A stretch of DNA of 64,000 bases from Luzula sylvatica (taxonomy: Eukaryota; Streptophyta; Magnoliopsida; Poales; Juncaceae). The notes below the pieces were generated by a model. It worked only from the letters and a program-made list of their open reading frames with translations, searched no databases and was not told the origin of the DNA. The translations under genes and the position numbers were made by a program. The stretch spans positions 14,258,215 through 14,322,214 of the forward strand of contig OX326961.1 in assembly GCA_946800325.1 (NCBI GenBank), given 5' to 3'. Within the stretch, counting starts at the first letter, position 1; each line of letters starts with the position of its first letter. Below, one piece after another: positions 34,933 through 46,379 of the stretch.

Positions 34933-36185
34933 CAATGCACAACATTTTATGGAACAGTTAAACTTTTACTTAAAATATATATAAAACAATTTGATCAAAT
35001 TTATGAGTTGAACAATAAAATCTCACATCACATAAAAAAAAAGTCAATTATTAACTAAAAAATTTAGATTAAACTTATGAGTAATTTATAAAAAAAATCA
35101 TATAGTTAATTTCATCTCATAAGCTTCGCTTTAGACACTCATGATATAATAGAACTATACATAAAACTCACGAGTAATTTATAAAAAAATAATAATAAAT
35201 CATTTAATTAATTTCATATCATAATGTTCGTTTTAGACTCTTAATATATAATAGAACTATACATAAAAAAAATATGAAAATTTTCCTAAAAGGGACGTGC
35301 GGAATTTTCACGCACGTCGTACTAGCATGATATAAAAATATGACACTTACTAACATGTATGACAAGGTATAAGTTTAATAACATTTTTTGTTATTTATAA
35401 AAGATGTGGGTACAATTTATTTGTTGTCTTCAAACTATTGTCATATTTTTTTATTTGACATAAATATGTTTGCATGTTGTATGTTGACGACAATAATAAT
35501 AAATTGAAATAAAATAACAAATTAGGTTAATATTATTTATAATCATATACACACATGCACGTACATTTTACCGACAACGTATCGAATACATCAAAAGCAT
35601 ATCAAAAAATACAATGTATCCCGAACCCCATACCGTGTATCTTGTACGGCGGACCGGACGTTCCAAGCTACTATGATCCATCTTGTTTCCCAAAAACAAG
35701 TTTTGAGATTGAAGAACCAATAACTTTATTATAGGATGTAGTAAAATAATCAATCAATGATGCAAATCATAAATTAATATTTTAAATCTCTTGAGCTAAC
35801 AATTATATTATGATATCAAATCGTAAATTTTAAAGTTAAAATTTAAATCATAATCACTTAATCAAATTTTGTAGCGAGAAGTCGTGAGATGCATCACTAC
35901 TCTAAAACAAAAATAGAAGCAATATGTTCATGCGCATTCTTATTTATATAATTTCACTTAAATGTATTTCTAAAATATTCTGACTTTAACTTTTTATTTA
36001 TAAAAAAAGTTTTTTATACAAGAATAAGTGAGAAAGATGGGATAATTTATTTTGAACAAAGAAAAAAAATGAGATGAGGCATATTGTTGGTATTTCTTAT
36101 GGTTTATAGGGGCATTTACGAAATTTGTGATATTATAGACAATAGTGCTTTGATAAGGTATATCTAGTATTCTAATTTTCTAAAT
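34933..36185. other. Intergenic AT-rich DNA
   Basis: Repeated phrases such as ATAGAACTATACATAAAA (35150 and 35251) show an internal partial duplication of about 100 bases. No gene is seen. Confidence 0.45.
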
Positions 36186-36189
36186 ATCA

Positions 36190-36640
36190 CTCATATGCAC
36201 TGATATATCAGTCTCATATCGCTAATCGGTGCATATCCGTTACGATATGTCCCATATCGATTGAAAAACGGTCGACCGATCGATATGAGCCGATATGGAC
36301 CGATTTGAACTGATTAATTTGTATTTGAATTACAATTTATTTCAATATTTAATTTTGGATCAGCCCATTATTACAAATTTATCGTATTATTTATTAATTT
36401 TATGTTATGGTTTTGAATGTATTTTTAATTTAACTTGGAATTTATTTTGTATCGTTTAATTTTGACTATTAATAATGCAAAATTTGAATTAATTTTAAAA
36501 ATTTAGTATAATTAAATATTATAAAAAATTATTTAATATAATATATATATTTAATATTAAAAAGTACAAAATCAATATACGGTCCGATATAAATCCGTTA
36601 TATCGATCATCGTTTATTGATCGTCAACATGTGAAAGAGT
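36190..36640. repeat. Transposon-like repeat rich in GATATG/CCGATAT words
   Basis: The left part (36200-36310: CATATCGCTAATCGG, CGATATGAGCCGATATGGAC) and right part (36575-36630: GGTCCGATATAAATCCG, TATATCGATCATCG) carry complementary words around an AT-rich core. This looks like another short nonautonomous element. Clear termini and target duplications were not found. Confidence 0.4.
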
Positions 36641-37078
36641 AGTGATGTATGTCTTTATTACTCTCCTCCATAATTTTTGATGACATAATATTATTTTTAA
36701 AATTTAATTTTACATATTTATTTATAATACGAAATTTTTCATTACATAAAAATCTAAAAAATGAAATATTAAATCTATTAATTCCATACCACAGCTGAGC
36801 TCAGGCATCAAAGCAATCACCATCTCTAGCACGAATCATAAAGCAAAAAATATACTAATCAAAGGGATTCTTTTCTGGTAAAGAGAGAGGAGAGGGCACG
36901 CGAAATCATGTGAAAAGATTGGCTGTTAATAGCTATGGTATTCTATATTTTGAGAGAGAGAGAGAGAGAGAGTGAGCGGAGGAGAGAGAAAGGCGCCAGC
37001 TTTGGAGAAGTTATTGTGATTGGAAAGGGTGGGTTTGGTTGAATAATTTCCTCCCTCTCTCTCTCTCTTTGTCTATCT
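36641..37078 (+). promoter_or_regulatory. Promoter and leader region of the VIN3-like gene
   Basis: A GA tract (36953-36972) and a CT tract (37051-37068) flank a stretch with GGCGCC. Such tracts are common in plant leaders. No TATA box is convincing. Confidence 0.35.
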
Positions 37079-39038
37079 ATGGATCCTCCTTTTCCTGGTG
37101 AGTTCTTATTTTTCTTTTATTTCGCAATATTGGTTTTAATATTGTGATTAACGGGGGAATGATAGGGTTTAATGGTGCCAAATCGGTTGAAAATGCATCG
37201 TTTTTTTCTTATTTGCAATTTGATACCTGTAATCTGAGAATTCTCTTCGTGATACCAATTGCCCTCTTTTTAGGCTCTCCAAGCGTTCTTCATATTATGC
37301 AAATTAAGCCTAATTTAAGTCCCACATTCTGAAATTACAACAATGATTATATCAATTTGCTATTTAAGAAGATAAAAAACATGTATTTCTATATTCAGAA
37401 AAAAAAAATTGCTTCAATAATTGTTTAATTCATTCATTCCTTTTCATGATAAAGGCTTTGTGCTCGACCCATCAAAATGCCGGAAACTAAATATCGAACA
37501 AAAGCAAGGACTAATCCGCGAAATTGCAAAATGGCCCGAAACCGCTTCAGAAAAGCTCCAAAGCTGGTCTCGCAAGGACCTCTTAGAAGTTCTCTGCTTC
37601 GAAATGGGCAAGGAAAGAAAGTACCCAGGCATGACCAAGTCCAAAATGATAGACCAACTCTTGAGGGTCGTTTCTGCAAAAAACCCTCCGAAGAACCTTC
37701 CGGAACCTTCCTCAGAATCCTCCGAAGAAGACGCTGACGTGGCACCAGCTCAGAAACCCTCTAAACGGCCCAGAAAATCCGATTGCCCCACTCGAGTACC
37801 GATTGAAAAGGTTTTCGAGGGCAAAAACGAAAATAAAGATAATTCGAAGGGTGTTTGTGAAAATATTGCATGTAGATGCGAGATCAGAGAAGGAGGCGAG
37901 TTTTGCAAGAAGTGCACGTGTTGTGTTTGTAGAAATCACGACGAGAACAGAGACCCGAGTCTCTGGATCTTCTGTGGCGATTGTGGCGCGGCCTTTCACG
38001 TGGCATGTGGGATTGATCGTGCGAAATTCAAGAATGGTTTTTGCGCGAATTGCGATGAAGAGATCGACTTGCTTCTGTGAGTTTTACAATTATTTTGTTA
38101 TATTATATATAATAACCCCTCTCTCTCTCTAACAAACTTTCTCTTTCTAGATATTGGAAAAAGCAACTCGTAATAGCGAAAAGCTCTCGAAGACTAGACG
38201 TGTTGTACCAAAGAATCTCACTCTCTCACAAGCTCTTAAACTCCAACGAAAAGTACAAGTCTCTGCACGAAATAGTAGACAATGCATTGAAAAAACTAGA
38301 AACCGAATTGGGTACCTGTACCGATACCGGTATTACCGTGTCGGTACCGATATGTGGCTTCGTCGAGAAGGTCTCGGTTGGTACAGAGGTACAGAAACTC
38401 TGTGCCCTTGCTGTCGACATGGCCGGTACGTGTTTTAATTCGTCATATATTATATCTACTGGAAGTCTCCATTTCGCAGAATTTTCTGATGCGTGTATAA
38501 TTACAAACTTTTATTGGCAGAAAATAAGAAGAAAGGATCCGGTACCAATGGCAAAACAGCAAACAGCAATCTTTCTAATAATTCTTCAGATGGAGTCGAA
38601 TCAAACACCACCAATAATAATAATAATAATAATAATAACAATAATGTCATTACGCCCTTAACGGATTTAAACAAATCACCAGACAGTCTTAACTCGTCAA
38701 AAATATCAGATCCGAATCAATCCGCAAATGGTATATTAAACCCGAAAAACAGTATATTGGGATCTAATTCTAAAGAGAATGATTTCGAGTACTGCGTGAA
38801 GGTTTTGAGGTGGTTGGAATGCGAAGGACACGTCGAGTCTGAGTTCAGAGTCAAGTTCTTGACTTGGTTTAGTCTGAGGGCGAGCCTGCAAGAGAAGAGG
38901 GTTGTGAGGGTATATGTGGAAAGTTTCATCGACGACCCTGCCAGCCTGGCTGGCCAGCTGGCAGACACGTTTTCCGAGGCGGATTGCAAACGAGCTCGAG
39001 TTGTTTCGGGTGGTCTTTGCATGAAACTTTGGCACTGA
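37079..39038 (+). CDS. VIN3-like / VEL-family PHD protein, compact form without a visible FNIII domain
   Basis: Exons 37079-37097, 37455-38076, 38151-38425 and 38521-39038; 1434 nt, 477 aa. The N-terminus has the conserved helical block (FVLDPSKCRKLNIEQKQ ... WSRKDLLEVLCFEMGK). Residues about 141-206 form the Cys/His-rich PHD module (CRCEIREGGEFCKKCTCCVC, DPSLWIFCGDCGAAFHVAC), followed by the YWKKQLVIAKSSRRLDVL block. The C-terminal VEL domain (about 394-456, FEYCVKVLRWLECEGHVE ... DDPASLAGQLADTF) is intact. The family works with Polycomb PRC2 to silence FLC-type genes in vernalization. Oddities: the PHD loop present in VIN3 (around YGIGSDDLDG) is missing, and exon 4 goes straight into an Asn-rich low-complexity linker (an 11-Asn run) where the FNIII domain would be. 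The apparent TGA at 38078 is inside the intron donor GTGAGT. Confidence 0.88.
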
Positions 39039-39277
39039 ATTTGAATGATTTTTAGTGATTAGAATATTTTTTAGGGAATTTATTAGTATGGTTTATTTTA
39101 TCGATATGAACTGCTGGTGAATGATTAATTGGTTAATGGTAATTGGATTTATTGATAACTCTATTACAAGAAAACATAATCTATTAAATATTACAAAAAA
39201 GGGAAAAAAAATATTGTACTTCTTCTCTCCTAAATCTCTTTGGTTAAGTATAACTATAAAACTTAATCAAGATCAAA
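39039..39277. other. Short convergent intergenic stretch
   Basis: Only 239 bases separate the VIN3-like stop and the glycosyltransferase stop; the two genes converge. Both 3' UTRs must lie here and may overlap. Confidence 0.6.
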
Positions 39278-40756
39278 TTATTGTTGTGTATATTTACAAT
39301 AATCAATCTCACTTTCCATGCCATTCTTCATGGCAATGCAAAGAAACAACCTCTCATAAGCCGAAGCCATTTTACTCGCCGTAAAAAGCGTAATCGCTCT
39401 GTCCCTAGCAAACTTTCCTTTTTTCGTAATCACCTCTTTGCCATCCTTCAAAATTTGCGTTAAACACCTCCTAACCGAATCGACTGTTGGTAAAAATGTG
39501 TACCCCACTTCGGGCCCCACGATAAGTGACCCGGTAATGCTGGCAAATCGCGTAGCCGCTACTGACGTGCCGGACATCATTGCCTCGATAGTCGTTTGAT
39601 CTAAACCCTGCGCTCTTAGCGTAGGGTTTATGAACACGTCTATTGAGCTATAAAAGCTAGCGAGTTCATGCATTTCGAGTGGACCTAATACAACCACATT
39701 AGACCCTAATTCGCGGTACCGATTTGCCCATGGTCCATCACCGGCTATTAAGAAAAATACTTTCTCTTGAGAAACATCACTGATCTCTTCGAACAAATGT
39801 TTTATAGCTTCAAACATCAAAGGATGCCCTTTGTCTTTGACTAATCGACCCGCTAGGCCGAACACAAGAGATGCATTTTGGGGTACCCCTATCTTTTTTC
39901 TATACTCCATTCCTCTTTGTAGATCTAACTTGTACACATTCTCATCTACTCCATTGACAATCGTGTGGACTCGGTCTTCTCGTAACATGTACACCCTTCT
40001 TAGTACATCTCCTACATGATCACTCGTCGCCACATGATGCGCGTAATCTTGAAAAAACTTAACTTCATCTATTACCTTAATTATTCTCTCATTTAATACC
40101 GCCTGCCTCTGGTCGCCGGGCCCGCGTAAAGTGTCTTGTACGATATCTGAATGTATAGTTTCGTAAGCTATGCCATGCCAAGAAACTACCAAATTCGAGA
40201 AATTTCTTGCACGCGAATGATATAATCCTACGCTTTCGGTATGAATCACATCAAATGGGTTGTCGGTGTTTAAAACCCGAAATTGCTCCCATGCTAATGG
40301 TTGGTTTATGTATCCGCCTTTAGTCGGGGCGGTCACATGAAAAAACATGTTATCTATGGTCTCATTTGGTGAATTGGTGGTGAATATATGGATTTTATGA
40401 CCTCTTTTAGCTAGGGCTAAATGTAGGGTTCGTGCGTGTCGCTCGAGACCCCCGGCTAAGTTCTTGCGAGGCCATCTTTTCACGAATAGCGCAATTTTTA
40501 GGGTTTTGGATGGTTTTTCAGAAGGAAAAGATAGATGGTTCCATGAAGAAGAGAGGGATAGGAGATCTATAGGGTTTTTATTTGATTGTATAAATGATTT
40601 TACAGGGTCACAAGAATTGAAATTGCATGAGGTGGATTTGCAATGAAATGGCCAATAGATGAAGGAGAGGTAAGAGAAAATGGAGAAGGCAAAGAGAATG
40701 AAACATAAGCGATGCATGTTCATGGAGGTTGAGTTGATAATATTTGAAGAAGCCAT
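39278..40756 (-). CDS. GT4-family (group 1) glycosyltransferase, type II membrane protein
   Basis: Single exon, 492 aa from the ATG at 40756 (MASSNIINSTSMNMHRL). An upstream in-frame ATG at 40915 would add 53 polar residues and is less likely, because the chosen start places a membrane anchor at residues 17-35 (LCFILFAFSIFSYLSFIYW) as in Golgi type II enzymes. The catalytic part begins at about 86 (LKIALFVKRWPRKNLAGGLE, the donor-loop region with GGLERH). It contains FGLAGRLVKDKGHPLMFEAI and IAGDGPWANRYRELG, and the C-terminal lobe has INPTLRAQGLDQTTIEAMMS. The usual EX7E pair appears as a Gly/Leu-Asp start plus Glu (about 384-393), so the first Glu is replaced. Acceptor and donor are not known; a sugar-nucleotide donor and Golgi location are inferred from the fold and anchor. 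Confidence 0.85.
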   Translation of the reverse strand: MASSNIINSTSMNMHRLCFILFAFSIFSYLSFIYWPFHCKSTSCNFNSCDPVKSFIQSNKNPIDLLSLSSSWNHLSFPSEKPSKTLKIALFVKRWPRKNLAGGLERHARTLHLALAKRGHKIHIFTTNSPNETIDNMFFHVTAPTKGGYINQPLAWEQFRVLNTDNPFDVIHTESVGLYHSRARNFSNLVVSWHGIAYETIHSDIVQDTLRGPGDQRQAVLNERIIKVIDEVKFFQDYAHHVATSDHVGDVLRRVYMLREDRVHTIVNGVDENVYKLDLQRGMEYRKKIGVPQNASLVFGLAGRLVKDKGHPLMFEAIKHLFEEISDVSQEKVFFLIAGDGPWANRYRELGSNVVVLGPLEMHELASFYSSIDVFINPTLRAQGLDQTTIEAMMSGTSVAATRFASITGSLIVGPEVGYTFLPTVDSVRRCLTQILKDGKEVITKKGKFARDRAITLFTASKMASAYERLFLCIAMKNGMESEIDYCKYTQQ

Positions 40757-42534
40757 GGTGAAAGAAAGGAAATTTTGTTTGATTGATTTGGGCGGTTTTG
40801 AATGCGATTGAGATAAGATGGTAATTAAGTTGACTTGTTTCAATGTTTGTGATCCAAGTTTTCTCAATTTGGTATTGTTAATTGGTGTTTGTGTGTGTTT
40901 GGCGGATTGTGCCATGTGAGGAGAGTGAAATTGGGCTGGTTTTGTATATTTATGCTCGAATTTAGGCAGGTTTTAGGTAGGGTATCCATGGGAAATCACC
41001 CAATGCATTATGATTTATTTAAAGGTAAGGGGAAAAAGAACGAATCTTTCGTTTGGTTCTTTTGTGTCCCAACTTAGTGGTGTTTAAAAGTTGGATACTT
41101 TACACTAAACATGATTCAATTTAAGTGATTTATATAGCAAATGATAAGGGTATTATTATATGTATATTACTGATTGGTTAATGTTGCCTATACACTCTAC
41201 ACATATAGAATGCCACATAGTATAATAACACCGGATTATTATGGAACAACAAGATAAAAGCCTCAAAAAGTGAGCAAAGACTTGATCAAGTTGGTTCTTG
41301 TTGCTTTCAATTTCAATGCTACTTTTAGACTTCAAAATCATGTAATTTCTTAGGTGCCACAAGTATTTTACTAAAATTCAAAGTTCTGAATAATGTGTAG
41401 CAGAAACACAACGTACGTTTAGTGTTAGCAGACGATATAACGCCGTTTCCAGCGGACCCAGGTCTGGTCCTAGATTTTTCATGTATCCGAAACTTACTTT
41501 GAAAGTGTACCTCGTATACAATATGAAAAAAAAACATACTTTTATCAAAATTGATTGTGTAGTTTATTGGATAAGACTCTAAATTTTTCCGCAATATATT
41601 CAAGGTTCAATTTTTTTTTTCAAGATTGATTGTGTAGTTTTGGGGTGCTTGAAAAATAACATATTTTATTCAAGGTTCAATTTTTTTCATATTTTTATTG
41701 TGTTTTTTGGAAAAGTAACTAAAATTGTAGTATGTGAGATTTGAACTCATTATCTATCATAATGAGTCATGAGATTTTTTATGATATTTAACAGTTTTAT
41801 TGTAATTATACTTATTTTTAACTGGATAAATCATGTTTTTCGAAAATTTTAGATCCCTTAAAATTTCGGACCCGAAACCCGGGCCTGAGTGGACCTCAAT
41901 GATAATGAGATTTGTACAATATAAATGTTTAACTTTAGTACTATTGATCAATTACATATGTACATAATAACATACAATATTATATAAAATATAATACGAC
42001 TAAACGTACTCATAATATAATAAGTACAAAATTTAAATATAATTTTTTTATCCGAACATACCATATTTTAATTAATAACTTAATTCAAATTTCATATTTC
42101 AAAATAATATAATTAGTCTAATTATCCATAAAAATGATATAAGTTATTTGCTAATAATAAAGAAACCAAATATACAAACAATATATATTTGTGTATGTCA
42201 TTCTCTGTGTTTTAATATTAAAAGGAAAATGTTGGACATACCTCCATCTTTTCTCCAAGAGCATTGATAACGATGAATATGATTTTACACCTTAATTTAT
42301 GGTTTGATATTTTAGTTGGATATTAAATTATAAATTAAGATATTAAATTATAAATTAAAATATTAAATCATATATTTATGTGTTAATTTTTAAGGTGTTT
42401 AGGATTTTTGGGTTAATGGGCATGGATTAAATAGGAGTGACAAATTTTAATTGGGCGAGAGTAGCTCATTAGCACCCCAAAACTAGGCCACTTGAGAAGA
42501 AATCCAGGTGTAGAGTTGTTATAAACATGAATGT
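40757..42534. other. Intergenic: glycosyltransferase promoter, then repeat-like DNA
   Basis: 40757-41150 is the glycosyltransferase upstream region. 41430-41910 contains words with transposon character (GACCCAGGTCTGGTCC near 41456; CCCGAAACCCGGGCCTGAG near 41873; repeated TTCAAGGTTCAATTTTTTT at about 41600 and 41669), but ends could not be defined. The remainder is AT-rich. Confidence 0.4.
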
Positions 42535-43880
42535 ATTTTTTTTGTGTGTGCATAAAGACCCTTAGGCTATATTAAAACAAACAATGTCACAATACATAAA
42601 GTGGAATTACGCATAAATACATGATTATAAAAATCAGCTTCTAAACGAACGTTGAGCCTTTACGAAAGAAAATCACAACCGTGATAGGAAACTTTATCAA
42701 TTCTTGCTTTGCGAGCTAGCGCGTCCGCCTTCGTGTTGTCCCTTCTCGATATATGATAGAAATGCCACCCATCTTCATCCTTAATCATAGCTCGGCCATC
42801 TTGAAGTTCAAAATATAATCTCCAATCCAAGTCATGAGTGAGATTCTTCATGGCTCGGATGATTGAGATATTATCACACAGAATTGCACAATACTTAATT
42901 TTTGACGATTTAAGATGATGTAGCACCTCTATACAAGCCTTTAATTCCGAATGAAGAGGAAAAATGGCTTGAGTATATATACTCGCACAAAACGTGACCT
43001 CCGAGCCCCTTGTAACTACAACGCCCAAACCCGTACCATCTTCAGTTCATGAACCGTCGTAATTCCTCATCTCCAATGAAATCGTTCGTGGGATCAATGA
43101 TGCTTATATCCTGAAACGGGTTATTTGCTTTGGTGATCCCAACAGCTATGCGAGTAATTGTCGAAGGGGTATGTCGAATATTTTGGAAAATAAATTCGCA
43201 TCGACCTTTCCAAGTGGCCCATAAGATATTGGCAAAAATGCCAAATTGTGTTTCATTGAGGTTTTTGCTTAGATGGAAGATTACCTCTTTGGGCTCACCA
43301 TTAATATTATCGACTCGCAAGCTAAGGGGAGATATGAACCAAACTAACTTCGATTGTGGACATAAAAATGCCATATGTAAGATGTCATCATCTTCATTTA
43401 AACAACACTTACAAGTCGTGGGAATAGAGCTAATTCGTCGATGAAGATTTATGTTAGTCGGGACGGCATTTAAGCAAACCCGCCAAAGAAAAACGGCCAC
43501 CCGAGGCAAAATTATTTTATTGCGCCAAATAATGGCCCATATTTTTCCGGATTCGGGTTGGATTGTTTGTGGGCTCGGGTGCAGATGACGGTACGCGCTT
43601 TTGACCGAGAATACCCCATTAGTTTCAAGAGTCCACACCAACTTATCTCGTTGGAGAAGAGATGATGTCGAGATGGGTGTATTTTCGAGGGTGTCAAGCG
43701 TTTTAGACGCCCCAAAAAATTCAAGGAGAAGCGGTACATTCCAACAAACCGACTCAGAATCAATGAAATAGGAAACAAACATATTGCGGTGCTGGAGATT
43801 TTGAGGGGCATCATTCTCCCAATGCCGGTATCATGGCGATCCGATCGCCGAGCAAGATTCACCATTCCCAATTATCTATT
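42535..43880 (-). mobile_element. 5'-truncated LINE with zf-RVT and RNase H regions
   Basis: The minus strand from about 43870 reads IGNGESCSAIGSPW, then the zf-RVT region (43782 down: KIWAIIWRNKIILPRVAVFL, WRVCLNAVPTNINLHRR, CKCCLNEDDDILHMAFLCP). After a frameshift and a TGA near 43045 (DGS-stop-TEDGTGLGVVVT, where Trp would be usual) comes the RNase H-like domain to 42660 (ELKACIEVLHHLK, ISRRDNTKADALARKA). A run of T on the plus strand (42535-42542) is the poly(A). It is inactive and belongs to a different lineage from the LINE at 29545. Confidence 0.85.
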
Positions 43881-45941
43881 TGATATTGTCTTTGAAGTGG
43901 ATTCTTTGATCAATAAGACTTCTGTTGGGGAATATCCTCGACCCCGGGCCCGCGCAGCGGAATGAAGGCCCGGTCCGATTCCCGATTCCCGAGATCACGT
44001 CATGACTTCGAGGGTACGATGCAATAGAAGGATAGATTCATACCGGTGCAAAATTGATTGCACTCGAAGGGTTGATCGCTGCCTTCTATCTTCTGTCACG
44101 TTGGTGACAATCCGCGCGTCCCACACCACGCGTATTCCACCGTTCGTTGACTTCGCCGATTCGCTTGATTTCGTCTCCGAAACAATCTACTCGTCCGAAT
44201 CGATCACAACCGTGAGAGCCTCAGATGTTGCTCCTCTACGTGTATACACCTTGATTCGTAAGACGCCGGTCGCGAGTACAACTGCCTAGACGATGTACGG
44301 CGAACTTGCTCGATCGAATTGATTCTCTATCTTTCGAGAAACTCTTTTCTCGATTTCTCTTTCTTCGCACCTTTTCACTATAGAAAGATTAAATATGAAT
44401 TCTCTCTTTCTTTTGGTGTATTTGGCAGAATGAATTGCTCAATTACTTGATTGGATGAGAGAGAAAGTATCCTATTTATATCAAATAGGATTATGATTAG
44501 CCAAGAGGCATGCATATCCAATATACACTCTTTCACACAGAAAAGTGCATGAACCTATTCAGTATTCTATCCAGACGAAATTGATAAATTTCTCTGACAG
44601 AACATCAACCAACATGAAAGTTGTAGATAATCTCATTATCTACACAACCCAATTTGGCCCAGCCCAATTGGAGTTCTTATGCAAAAGTTATGACTGTTTT
44701 ACTAACTGTATGTCATACTGTTGCACCCTTTCGGTATTTCACATAAACGACACTTATACTTCGTTCATATGAAATATATTTCTACATGAAGGTTATAGAT
44801 AATCTCATTATCTATCTAACCCAATTTGAATCATTCAAATCGGATTTTCCCACTGAAAGTTATGGCTACAAATGTACGCTTACATTCGTTCATCCTTGTG
44901 TACACTTTTACGGTTGATCCTGAAACTGTATTTCCTTCAGTCTCCCACTCAATTTCAGATCTACCTAAAAGGTACTCATGCATATCCAATATGCACGATT
45001 TTAGAGAATATAGCTCGTGTATCAAATACCAAGCTATGCACATCCTATGTGCCAATTTTATGATCAAACCCGACTTAGTACGACTCGTTGTGTGACCATG
45101 TAGGTTCGATTAACGATGGCAGTAGGTTGTTTCCAATGCCTACAAGCTCATGAGCGGGATCTAGTCACTCCATCATAGCTACCCATGTTAAACGAATAAT
45201 GATTGTGATCATCGTGCCTATCTCGAATAGCGGTTATTAGTTCTCTTGTTTGCGATATCCGTTAATCAAAAGGCATGGTGATAGTCATCCTTATAATTTG
45301 ATTAACTACACTTATTCCCCGATTCCGAGTTGAGTTAACAAATTTCAATCGATATTAACCGTTAATATCATTGACTGCGGCCGCAGATTTCGTTAATCGA
45401 CTTATCGAGCGGCGCCTAAGATATATCTCTTCCTTTCGGAATAAACAATTCCTATCTTGGAGACTCACATTGAATTCCGTGTTTCGGACAATACCCAATG
45501 ATGACCCTTTTAACTCCCTGTTACGGTAAGCGTAAGATCATATCAAAGTATTGTGTTACACACGTAACGCAATCAATGATCTCCCCAAGTTTGAAGAATC
45601 TAATACCCTACTCGTCGCGAGTTCATCCATAATGACTAAACCATATCATGATCCCGCGGCTTCGGTCATATCCAATATATGTCACCTAGCATATATCTAC
45701 GTTCCCGATTCGACAAACACATTTGTCCCATGATTAGCAAAACATAATCATTTCCTCGGCTAACGTACTAGTGTACGCGTTCAGTCTATTATCTGATAAT
45801 AGAAATGCTTCGGCTTGAGGTAGGATATGTTGGATTGTTATTTGTAATCCCTACACAAAAAAATACAAACATTAATTATCGAAAAAAATACAAACATTAA
45901 TTATGAAAATAGCCCATGCAATTATCGAAAAAAATACAAAC
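43881..45941. mobile_element. Noncoding repeat block, probably LTR-retrotransposon derived
   Basis: From about 43924 (TGTTGGGGAATATCCTCGAC) to about 45840 the base composition is clearly less AT-rich than on either side, with sharp edges, CG-rich words (CCCGGGCCCGCGCAG) and no long ORF with homology. A TATA-like word on the minus strand (TTGATATAAATAGG, about 44471-44484) precedes a leader-like stretch. ATATCCT near the left end is mirrored by AGGATAT near the right end (45822-45828). I infer an LTR or LARD-type remnant; superfamily unproven. ORFs at 44002, 44545 and 45551 are not credible genes. Confidence 0.5.
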
Positions 45942-46080
45942 CTTTTGTTGATCGCTAATTAAAATCCATTCATCTCCCGACCTCATTTCCAAGTCATCCG
46001 CCAACAAACCAATAAACCAATCCCAATTTTCTTTATTTTCTACATTTACAATAGCCAATGCAATAGATTGTTTTGGACGA
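45942..46080 (-). pseudogene. MuDR-type (MULE) transposase fragment
   Basis: The minus strand reads SIALAIVNVENKENWDWFIG, then LLADDLEMRSGDEWILISDQ and QK, ending at a GTTTGT donor. This matches the conserved block of MULE transposases (pattern A.VE.EN..SW.WFL..L..DL...W..ISD.QKG). No DDE context beyond this segment and no neighbouring transposase exons are seen. The flanks carry duplicated AAAAATACAAACATTAATTA words (45863-45920). Confidence 0.7.
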
Positions 46081-46379
46081 GTAGATTGTTTCGGAGACGA
46101 AATCAAGCGAATATTATTCGACAAGTAGATTGTTTCGGACCATGCTATATACATCACTACTCTATGTTTATAAGATTTTATATGATTTTTTTTATTTTGA
46201 GTGTTATTCGACAAATATAGTAAAATAATAATCACTTTTATATATACAAAGAACATCACGCTAGATTAGAACATGAACAATGTTCCTGCCAAATAATTTC
46301 TCGTTTTTTTTTCAGTTGCAGTTACAAATTTAGATATTTTATAAACTAAAAAGGGAGGGACTGCACCAATTTTTTGGGG

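Noticed and set aside
37421..38080. VIN3-like ORF appearing to stop at 38078
   Set aside because: The TGA is inside the GTGAGT donor; the next exon continues with the conserved YWKKQLVIAK block.
44002..44289. 95-codon ORF in the repeat block (also 44545, 44826, 45551)
   Set aside because: No homology, overlapping frames, and location in a probable LTR-derived noncoding block.
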